A stretch of 13,986 bases of DNA from Candidatus Omnitrophota bacterium (GTDB taxonomy: Bacteria > Omnitrophota > Gorgyraeia > Gygaellales > Profunditerraquicolaceae): positions 1 through 13,986 of the forward strand of contig JAHFFQ010000021.1 of assembly GCA_023247875.1 (NCBI GenBank), read 5' to 3'. Position 1 is the stretch's first letter. Every line of letters starts with the position of its first letter. Shown here one piece after another: positions 1 to 6,432 of this stretch. The position numbers and the translations under genes were made by a program. Under the pieces are notes generated by a model. It was not told the DNA's origin and searched no databases. It saw nothing but the letters and a program-made list of their open reading frames with translations.

Positions 1-12
1 CTGACGTAAGTT

Positions 13-1110
13 ATGCGCTCATTAACAATGATCGCCACGCTTATATTTATTTTAATTTTAAGTTTGCTCATCGTCGTGCATGAATTCGGGCACTTTATTG
101 TTGCCAGGAAAAATGGCGTGCGCGTGGAGCAATTTTCTTTGGGATTCGGCAGGCGCCTTTGGCATAGGAAAAAAGGGGATACCGAATATTCCCTAAACCT
201 TATCCCCCTGGGCGGATATGTTAAAATGGCCGGGGATAACCTGGAAGAGTATAAGGGTAAAAGTGACGAGTATTTTTCAAAATCCCCGGGGAAGAGGTTC
301 CAGATCATAGTCTTTGGCCCGCTGCTTAATTATTTTCTGGGGTTTATTTTCTTCTGGGCGATCTTTTTGATCGGGTATCCTACCTTAACTACTAAGGTCG
401 GCGGGCTGATCGATGGTTTTGGGGCACAGAGCGCCGGATTAATGGTTGGCGACCGGATCCGCGCGGTAGATAACCATGAGGTCAGTGATTGGAATGCCCT
501 GCAAAAAGAGATCCAGAAAAACAGCTCCGCAGGTTCGGTAAAGCTGGCGGTATTGCGGGAGGGAAAGGAGCTGGAGGTATCGGTGGGTCTGAAAGAAAAA
601 AGCGGCGTTGACGCGCTGGGGCAGAAGCGCTCCTTAAGTTTGATCGGGATCACCCCTTTTGATGAGACGCTAGAATTAAGGCATGGGCCTGTAAAGTCAA
701 TATTCCTGGCAGCGCAGAAAACGCTGGAGTTGACATTAACCACTTATCAGGCCTTCTGGTTCCTGATCACCGGAAAAATCTCCATGCGTGAATCCATGGC
801 CGGGCCGTTAGAAATATTCTTTATGACCTCTAAAGCGGCAACCCTCGGATTAGTCGCTGTATTCCATCTTATCGCGGCCTTAAGCATAAGCCTGGCGATA
901 TTTAACCTGCTTCCGGTCCCGGTGCTGGATGGCGGCCATCTACTCTTGCTGGGTATTGAGAAGATCAGGCGCAAACCCCTTGAAATAAAAATAGAGCGCA
1001 TTCTTACCAACATTGGTTTCAGTTTGCTGCTTACCCTGGTTGCCCTGGTTACTTATAACGATATTTTAAGGCGTTACGGAGAGAATATCGGCAAATTTTT
1101 TGTCAGATAA
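13..1110 (+). CDS. rseP: RseP-type site-2 intramembrane zinc metalloprotease (M50B)
   Basis: This is a membrane-embedded protease. In the family it cuts anti-sigma factors or leftover signal peptides within the bilayer. The zinc-binding HEFGH motif lies at residues 23-27 in the first membrane helix. A GPLLN motif follows at 102-106, leading into a second hydrophobic segment. One PDZ domain spans roughly 128-195 (GG at 130-131, then AGL). The second zinc-ligand motif, NLLPVPVLDGGH, lies at 298-309, and a last hydrophobic segment sits near the C-terminus. At 365 residues it is shorter than E. coli RseP (about 450), which has two PDZ domains, so this is the single-PDZ form. An in-frame TAA at 7-9 limits the start. 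ATG 13 is the first possible start, but ATG 28 (residue 6) is a real alternative because neither has a clear Shine-Dalgarno. The TAA at 7-9 may end an upstream gene, perhaps dxr, the common neighbour. ispG follows with no gap. Confidence 0.95.
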   Translation: MRSLTMIATLIFILILSLLIVVHEFGHFIVARKNGVRVEQFSLGFGRRLWHRKKGDTEYSLNLIPLGGYVKMAGDNLEEYKGKSDEYFSKSPGKRFQIIVFGPLLNYFLGFIFFWAIFLIGYPTLTTKVGGLIDGFGAQSAGLMVGDRIRAVDNHEVSDWNALQKEIQKNSSAGSVKLAVLREGKELEVSVGLKEKSGVDALGQKRSLSLIGITPFDETLELRHGPVKSIFLAAQKTLELTLTTYQAFWFLITGKISMRESMAGPLEIFFMTSKAATLGLVAVFHLIAALSISLAIFNLLPVPVLDGGHLLLLGIEKIRRKPLEIKIERILTNIGFSLLLTLVALVTYNDILRRYGENIGKFFVR

Positions 1111-2181
1111 ATGGATATCATAAGGCGTAAGGCCAAAGTTATAAAGATCGGAAGGGTATTCATCGGCGGCGATTACCCGATAGCTATCCAGTCGATGACC
1201 AAGTGCAGGACCGCGGATACCGGGTGCGCCATCAGGCAGATCAATGACCTGGAGAAGGCAGGATGCGCGATCGTGCGCCTGGCGATCAAGGATATGGAGG
1301 ATGCCCGGGCCTTGAGGAGGATAAAGGCAAAAGTAAAACTTCCGCTTGTGGCGGATATTCATTTTTCATTTCGCCTGGCAATTGCCGCTATTGAGAACGG
1401 CGCGGATAAAATAAGATTAAACCCGGGGAACATTCACAAGAAGCAGGAGTTAGCTGCTGTTATCTCGGCACTAAAAACAGCCAACATCCCTTTGCGCGTC
1501 GGGCTTAATTCCGGTTCAGTAAAGGATGCGGGCAGCAGGAGAGGCCCGATGGCCGGCAGGTTAGCGGATTCCTGCATGGATTATATAAAGTTGATCGAGA
1601 AACTTAAATTCAATAATATCGTGATCTCGCTTAAGGCCAACAATGTACTGGATACGGTTGAAGCATACCGCAAGATCGCTAAGCGCCTCAGCTATCCTTT
1701 GCATCTGGGGGTTACAGCCACAGGCTCTCCTTACAACGGCATTATCAAGTCCAGCGTCGCTTTAGGGGCTTTGCTATTGGATGGTATAGGTGATACAATA
1801 AGGGTATCCCTTACCGAGGCCCCGGCAGAAGAGGTAAGGGCAGCCAAATGCATATTGGAATCCCTGGGGTTACGTAAGGCAGGCACGCAGATCATCAGCT
1901 GCCCGACTTGCGGCCGCTGCGAAGTTGACCTGGTCAGCATAGTTAAAGAGTTGGAAGAGAAATTGGCGGCCGAAACAAGGCCATCGACCGCCAAGCCGTT
2001 TAAAGTAGCTGTAATGGGCTGCGTGGTCAACGGCCCGGGAGAGGCAAAAGAGGCGGATATCGGGGTGGCCTTTGGAAAAAAAGAAGGGCTAATGTTCAGG
2101 AGAGGCAAGGCCTTAAGGAAGATTTCTTTTAAGCAGTGCGCCAGGGTCCTTTTGGAGGAGATAAAGAATGTTAATGACTAA
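1111..2181 (+). CDS. ispG: 4-hydroxy-3-methylbut-2-en-1-yl diphosphate synthase (IspG/GcpE)
   Basis: IspG converts MEcPP to HMBPP in the MEP isoprenoid pathway, using a [4Fe-4S] cluster and electrons from ferredoxin or flavodoxin. The N-terminal TIM-barrel part carries the family signatures PIAIQSMT, LVADIHF and LNPGNI. The C-terminal cluster domain carries Cys264 and Cys267 (in SCPTCGRC) and Cys304 (in MGCVVNGPGE), with Glu311 as the likely fourth ligand, as in the E. coli enzyme. The length (356 residues) suits the short bacterial form without the extra domain found in plants. One oddity is that the usually conserved GVTEAG-type loop reads GVTATG at 200-205, replacing its acidic residue. 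The ATG follows the rseP stop directly, with no recognisable Shine-Dalgarno, so translation is probably coupled. The 3' end overlaps the next gene by 14 nt. Confidence 0.96.
   Translation: MDIIRRKAKVIKIGRVFIGGDYPIAIQSMTKCRTADTGCAIRQINDLEKAGCAIVRLAIKDMEDARALRRIKAKVKLPLVADIHFSFRLAIAAIENGADKIRLNPGNIHKKQELAAVISALKTANIPLRVGLNSGSVKDAGSRRGPMAGRLADSCMDYIKLIEKLKFNNIVISLKANNVLDTVEAYRKIAKRLSYPLHLGVTATGSPYNGIIKSSVALGALLLDGIGDTIRVSLTEAPAEEVRAAKCILESLGLRKAGTQIISCPTCGRCEVDLVSIVKELEEKLAAETRPSTAKPFKVAVMGCVVNGPGEAKEADIGVAFGKKEGLMFRRGKALRKISFKQCARVLLEEIKNVND
2154..2160 (+). promoter_or_regulatory. Strong Shine-Dalgarno for the cpaF-like gene
   Basis: GGAGGAG lies inside the 3' end of ispG, 7 nt before ATG 2168. 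It fixes the start of the CpaF-type ATPase at 2168 and implies translation initiation while ribosomes finish ispG. A second in-frame ATG at 2174 is 13 nt from the motif and less favoured. This is the best ribosome-binding site in the window. Confidence 0.8.
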
Positions 2182-3430
2182 CGTGTTCAAAGAAGAGGTT
2201 CGCCAGAAATTGCTCAACCAGCACAGCGACATATTATACCGGGAATCGATCGACAAGATAGAGTTGGAGTCTATCGTAAGGAGCATAATCGAGGATATCA
2301 TCCGCCACAGGCATATGGAGGTGGATGAGCAGTCTAAGGCCCGGGCCGTTACCCAGATGGTTGACGAGCTGGCCGGCTATGGCCCAATAGAAGTGATCAT
2401 GAACGACCCCGAAGTGACCGAGGTTATGATCAACGGCCCAAAGAAAATATACGTGGAGAAGAAAGGGAAAAAACAGCTGATCGATATCAAGTTTGAGGAT
2501 GAACAACAGCTGCGCTGCCTGATCTATAAATTACTTGCTCCCACCAGGCGCCGGATCGATGAATCCTTTCCTTACGTGGATGTTTCACTGAAGGACGGCT
2601 CGCGCGTAAATATTATTATTCCTCCCCTTTCCCTGACCGGCACTTCGGTGACGATCAGGAAATTCCTGGGGACGATCAAGAAGGTCGAGGACCTGATCAA
2701 GCTGGATACGCTTGATCAGCGCATGGCTGATTTCCTGGTTGCCTGCATAAAGGCAAAGGTAAATATGCTTTTTAGCGGGGCGACCGGAGCCGGAAAGACT
2801 ACCTCCCTGGCCGTGCTTTCAGGGTATATTGATAATAGTGAACGGATTGTTACTATCGAGGATACCGCGGAGCTGCGTTTGAACCAGGAGCATATTGTGC
2901 GCCTTGAGACGCGCCCGCCGAGCATAGAAGGCAAGGGTGAGGTAACTATCAGGGACCTTTTTAATAACTCCCTGCGCATGCGGCCCAGCAGGATAATCCT
3001 GGGGGAGATCAGGAGCTCCGAGGCCCTGGATATGCTCCAGGCAATGTGCTCAGGTCATACCGGGAGCCTGGCGGTTTTGCACGCCAATTCACCCACGGAG
3101 GTGGTCTACCGGCTTGAGACGATGATCCTGACATCCGGCCTGCCGATCTCACTTGATATTATCCACCGCCAGATCGCCGTGGCAGTGCATTTGATCATCC
3201 AGCAGAACCAGCTGTCGGACGGCACGCGAAAGATCACCAACATCACCCAGGTTAACGGTTTAAAGGATGGGACAGTGGTTCTGGAGGATATTTTCCGTTA
3301 TGAATTCAGTGATTTCAGCGACGGAAAGGTCCAGGGAAAATTCAAGGCCACCGGGGTCGTCCCGGCATTCTTCGGGCTCTTCGCCAAAAAAGGGGTGCCG
3401 TTGTCAAAAGAGATTTTTAATAGGGATTAA
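2168..3430 (+). CDS. CpaF/TadA-type secretion ATPase (type II/IV secretion, Tad pilus family)
   Basis: This is a hexameric cytoplasmic ATPase of the GspE/VirB11/CpaF superfamily. Members of the CpaF branch power assembly of Flp/Tad pili. An N-terminal domain (about 1-130, including the DELAGYGPIE and VTEVMING signatures) precedes the RecA-like motor. The motor has Walker A GATGAGKT at 204-211, an Asp box (IVTIEDTAEL), Walker B-like LGEIR at 278-282 and a His box SGHTGS at 295-300. The C-terminal tail, with ATGVVPAF and PLSKEIF, resembles ordinary CpaF endings. The 420-residue length is typical and all motor motifs look intact. The oddity is context: none of the usual partners (CpaE/TadZ, TadB, TadC, RcpA secretin, pilin) lies in the window, and it sits between ispG and proS. 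It may serve a Tad system encoded elsewhere or act alone. The family call is firm, but the exact role is inferred. Confidence 0.92.
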   Translation: MLMTNVFKEEVRQKLLNQHSDILYRESIDKIELESIVRSIIEDIIRHRHMEVDEQSKARAVTQMVDELAGYGPIEVIMNDPEVTEVMINGPKKIYVEKKGKKQLIDIKFEDEQQLRCLIYKLLAPTRRRIDESFPYVDVSLKDGSRVNIIIPPLSLTGTSVTIRKFLGTIKKVEDLIKLDTLDQRMADFLVACIKAKVNMLFSGATGAGKTTSLAVLSGYIDNSERIVTIEDTAELRLNQEHIVRLETRPPSIEGKGEVTIRDLFNNSLRMRPSRIILGEIRSSEALDMLQAMCSGHTGSLAVLHANSPTEVVYRLETMILTSGLPISLDIIHRQIAVAVHLIIQQNQLSDGTRKITNITQVNGLKDGTVVLEDIFRYEFSDFSDGKVQGKFKATGVVPAFFGLFAKKGVPLSKEIFNRD

Positions 3431-3432
3431 CC

Positions 3433-4680
3433 ATGTATTGGAGTAAGGCTTTTATACCCACTTTGAAGGAATTGCCGCAGGAAGCCGAATCCTTGAGCCA
3501 TAAGCTCCTGCTGCGTTCAGGGGCGATGCGCATGCTGATGGCCGGGGCGTATATTTATCTTCCTTTAGGATTGAAGGTGCTGGAGAATATCCAGGGGATC
3601 ATCCGCCAGGAGATGAATGCCTGCGGGGCCAGTGAATTGCTTTTACCGGCCCTGCATCCGCTTGAGCTCTGGCAAAAGACCGGCAGGGACAAGGACCTGG
3701 GGGAGGTAATGTTTAAATTCACCGACCGCCGGGGCAGGAAATTAAGCCTGGGGCCCACGCATGAAGAGGTGATCACGGAGTTGGTAAAAGGGCAGGTCTC
3801 CAGTTACCGGCAGCTGCCTTTGGTTTTATACCAGATACAGACTAAGTTCCGCGACGAGATCCGGCCGCGCTTCGGGTTGATCCGCGCCTGTGAATTTATT
3901 ATGAAGGATGCCTACAGCTTTGACCAGGATGAGGCGGGTTTAGACAGGAATTATGAATTGATGTATGAGGCCTACAAGCGGATATTTAAAAGATGCGGTT
4001 TGGATATGCTGATCACGGAGGCGGACCCCGGAATCATGGGCGGGAAGGTCTCCCATGAATTTATGGTCCAGGCGCCTCTGGGTGAAGATATAGTCCTGGT
4101 ATGCGCCAAATGCCGCAAGGCCAAGGCGCAAAAAGAGGGGGACAGCCTTTGCCCGGCATGCAAAGCTTCCATGGATAAGGTCAATGCCATTGAAGTCGGG
4201 CATATTTTTAAACTGGGAACAAAATACAGCAAGGCTTTGCAGGCCAATTTTTCCGATTCACACGGAGAGCTTAAGCCGGTGATCATGGGTTGTTACGGGA
4301 TCGGCGTATCGCGCCTTGTCTCGGCGATCATCGAGCAGAATAATGATGCTAACGGGATCATTTGGCCTCAAGAGGTCGCTCCTTATCAAATTACAGTTTT
4401 ACCGCTGGATGTGACTAACCGGGAGGTTTTGCGCCAGGCGGAGGATTTTTATAAGCAGCTTAATGAAGCGGGATTTTCAGTCCTGTTTGATGACAGGGAT
4501 GCCCGGCCCGGGGTAAAGTTCAAGGATGCCGACCTGTTAGGTATACCGCTGCAGGTGGTTATCGGCAAAGAATCGCTGAAGAATAATTCATTAGAGTTAA
4601 AGAACCGGCGCACGCAGGAAAAGTTGATCAAACCGGCGGTTGAAATATTGGTCAAGATCAGGGAGTTTTACCATGGTTAG
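3433..4680 (+). CDS. proS: Proline-tRNA ligase, bacterial-type core lacking the INS editing domain
   Basis: This class II synthetase charges tRNA-Pro with proline. Its core matches the bacterial enzyme: a GPTHEE motif (Thr109, Glu111), motif 2 beginning FRDE at 139-142, motif 3 GCYGIGVSR, and a C-terminal anticodon-binding domain ending near LVKIREFYHG. It has 415 residues, against about 570 for E. coli. The missing part is the roughly 180-residue INS domain that hydrolyses Ala-tRNA-Pro. In its place, between SHEFMVQAPLGED and EVGHIFKLGTKYS, is a short segment with Cys224, Cys227, Cys240 and Cys243 (CxxC-x12-CxxC), which looks like a small zinc ribbon. Motif 2 has Cys153 where Arg is usual. 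ATG 3433 is 2 nt after the previous stop, with AGGG 7 nt upstream. The 3' end overlaps rimP by 8 nt. Function as ProRS is firm. Loss of editing in cis is inferred from the missing domain. Confidence 0.96.
   Translation: MYWSKAFIPTLKELPQEAESLSHKLLLRSGAMRMLMAGAYIYLPLGLKVLENIQGIIRQEMNACGASELLLPALHPLELWQKTGRDKDLGEVMFKFTDRRGRKLSLGPTHEEVITELVKGQVSSYRQLPLVLYQIQTKFRDEIRPRFGLIRACEFIMKDAYSFDQDEAGLDRNYELMYEAYKRIFKRCGLDMLITEADPGIMGGKVSHEFMVQAPLGEDIVLVCAKCRKAKAQKEGDSLCPACKASMDKVNAIEVGHIFKLGTKYSKALQANFSDSHGELKPVIMGCYGIGVSRLVSAIIEQNNDANGIIWPQEVAPYQITVLPLDVTNREVLRQAEDFYKQLNEAGFSVLFDDRDARPGVKFKDADLLGIPLQVVIGKESLKNNSLELKNRRTQEKLIKPAVEILVKIREFYHG
4661..4665 (+). promoter_or_regulatory. Shine-Dalgarno deciding the rimP start
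   Basis: GGGAG lies within the last codons of proS, 7 nt before ATG 4673. It supports starting RimP at MVSQEI rather than at the upstream in-frame TTG at 4640, which would add eleven residues with no resemblance to RimP. Confidence 0.7.
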
Positions 4681-5131
4681 CCAGGAAATACTGGCAGAGC
4701 TCAATAGGGTCATCGGAGATGATCTGGCAAAAAATAACTTTGAGCTGGTTGAGTTTAAGCATAGATATGAAGGCAGTGACCTGGTTTTACGGCTGCTTGT
4801 GGATAGGCCGGGAGGTGGCATAACCATGGATGAATGCGCCCGTCTTAACCGTTCGCTGGGTGAGCTGCTGGATGAAAAGGAGATGACCCCCGTCCGTTAT
4901 GTTCTGGAGGTTTCTTCTCCGGGGCTTGACCGGCCGCTTATCTCCAGAAAAGATTTTACCCGTTGCCTGAATAAACAGGCGGTATTTTTTCTGAATGAAC
5001 AGGTAAACGGTAAATTACAGCTACAGGGACGGATCACCTCGGCGGGGGACAGGAGTGTATTCATCGATGACGCGGGGCAGGCCTTAGAGGTCCCCTTAAC
5101 AAAAATAAACAAGGCAAAGCTTATAATTTAA
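4673..5131 (+). CDS. rimP: Ribosome maturation factor RimP
   Basis: RimP binds the pre-30S subunit and helps assemble the head region of the small ribosomal subunit. The 152-residue protein has the expected two-domain layout. The N-terminal alpha/beta domain carries the family stretch from RLLVDRPGGGITMDECARLN to YVLEVSSPGLDRPL. A C-terminal Sm-like beta barrel (about 85-152) ends in KINKAKLII. The length is close to the E. coli protein (150). The start at ATG 4673 is chosen because it has GGGAG 7 nt upstream and gives the normal RimP N-terminus; it overlaps the proS stop by 8 nt. It precedes nusA, the conserved bacterial order. The polC that lies between proS and rimP in many Firmicutes is absent here. 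Confidence 0.95.
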   Translation: MVSQEILAELNRVIGDDLAKNNFELVEFKHRYEGSDLVLRLLVDRPGGGITMDECARLNRSLGELLDEKEMTPVRYVLEVSSPGLDRPLISRKDFTRCLNKQAVFFLNEQVNGKLQLQGRITSAGDRSVFIDDAGQALEVPLTKINKAKLII

Positions 5132-5146
5132 AACGGAGAAATCAAA

Positions 5147-6415
5147 ATGAGTCAGGAGCTATTGGCAATTATCGAACAGATCGAACGCGAAAAAGGGATT
5201 AAAAAAGAGATCATGCTGGAGGCGGTGGAAAGCGCTTTGCTCTCTGCTGCCAAGAGGGTGATCGACTTAAAACCCGATGAGCAATTTAAGGTGGAGATAG
5301 ACCGGGCAACCGGGGATATCCGGGCATTCCGCAATAATGAACCGGTGACCAACATTGATTTCGGCCGCATTGCCGCATCTACCGCGCGCCAGGTGATCAT
5401 CCAGAAGATGCGCGAGGCGGAGAAGGATGTGGTTTTCAATGAATTCCAGAACCGCGTGGGGGAGATCGTCAGCGGCACGGTCTACCGTTTTGAAAAAGGC
5501 AATATTATCGTGGACCTTCTGGGCAAAGCCGAAGGAATCCTGATCAAGCGGGAACAATCACCCGCCGAGGATTTCAAGCAGGGCCAGCGCATCCGGGCCT
5601 ATGTCGTAGAGGTAAAGAAGGATGTCAAGGGCCCGCAGATCATCTTATCGCGGGCGCACCCTAATTTAGTCAAAGAGCTCTTTGAGCTGGAGGTCCCGGA
5701 GATCTACGAGGGGATCGTGGAGATAAAGGCGATATCGCGCCAGGCAGGAGAGCGTACCAAGATAGCAGTCTCTTCAAAGAATGACAAAGTTGATGCTGTA
5801 GGCGCTTGCGTGGGCATGCGCGGAAACCGGGTAAGGAATATCGTCAATGAACTGCAGGGAGAGAAAATTGATATCGTCCGCCATAATGATGATGTGCGCG
5901 AATATATCAAAGCCGCCCTTTCTCCTGCCAAGGTCTCTGAGATAAAACTGGATAAAGAAAAGATGAAGGCAGCGGTGGTAGTTGATGATGACCAGCTCTC
6001 ACTTTCTATCGGTAAGCACGGCCAGAATGTGCGCCTGGCTTCCCGCCTGGTTGGCTGGGAGCTGGATATTCGCACCAAGAGTATGATCGCCGCTGAGGCG
6101 CTTGGCGGCGCAGGTAAAGAGAAACCCACCCTGCCTGAGGCCAAGGAGCCGGAGGGGAAGGTTGCGGAGAAACCAAAGAAGGCTAAAAAAGAAGCCGCCA
6201 AAAAAGCGGTTAAAAAAGCAGGCAAGAAGAAAGAAGCATCTTCTTTAGCGGGGCTCTCGGCTGTAGGGGAGAAGATCATTGCCAGCCTGGAAAAAGCGGG
6301 CATTAAAAGCATAGAGGACATACTTAAAGCCAAACTAGAAGGCTTGGTGAAGATCAAAGGTATCGGAGAGAAGAAGGCGCAAAAGATCATCGCCGAAGCC
6401 AAGAAACTATCTTAA
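5147..6415 (+). CDS. nusA: Transcription termination/antitermination factor NusA with C-terminal helix-hairpin-helix tail
   Basis: NusA binds RNA polymerase and nascent RNA and modulates pausing, termination and antitermination. The N-terminal polymerase-binding domain covers about 1-105. The S1 domain runs about 107-170 (GEIVSGTVYRFEKGNIIVDL), followed by KH1 and KH2 up to about 318. Conserved core signatures include GACVGMRGNRVRNIV and LSLSIGKHGQNVRLASRL. After the KH domains comes a Lys/Ala/Glu-rich linker (about 325-372). A compact helix-hairpin-helix segment (about 374-422) follows, ending in the pattern VKIKGIGEKKAQKI. This tail differs from the paired acidic repeats of E. coli NusA, although those also contain helix-hairpin-helix units. 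Total length is 422 residues. GGAG lies 8 nt before ATG 5147. The gap to rimP is 15 nt and to infB 17 nt, the classic rimP-nusA-infB arrangement, but no ylxR/rnpM or L7Ae-like gene lies between. Confidence 0.96.
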   Translation: MSQELLAIIEQIEREKGIKKEIMLEAVESALLSAAKRVIDLKPDEQFKVEIDRATGDIRAFRNNEPVTNIDFGRIAASTARQVIIQKMREAEKDVVFNEFQNRVGEIVSGTVYRFEKGNIIVDLLGKAEGILIKREQSPAEDFKQGQRIRAYVVEVKKDVKGPQIILSRAHPNLVKELFELEVPEIYEGIVEIKAISRQAGERTKIAVSSKNDKVDAVGACVGMRGNRVRNIVNELQGEKIDIVRHNDDVREYIKAALSPAKVSEIKLDKEKMKAAVVVDDDQLSLSIGKHGQNVRLASRLVGWELDIRTKSMIAAEALGGAGKEKPTLPEAKEPEGKVAEKPKKAKKEAAKKAVKKAGKKKEASSLAGLSAVGEKIIASLEKAGIKSIEDILKAKLEGLVKIKGIGEKKAQKIIAEAKKLS

Positions 6416-6432
6416 TATAAAAGGAAGAGATC

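Noticed and set aside
4640..4672. Upstream TTG start for rimP
   Set aside because: It adds eleven residues unlike RimP and lacks a ribosome-binding site, while ATG 4673 has GGGAG at good spacing and gives the normal length.
5704..6402. 232-codon open frame on the minus strand opposite nusA
   Set aside because: It is Ser/Phe/Ala-rich with no recognisable motif, being the complement of the Lys/Glu/Ala-rich NusA KH and linker codons.
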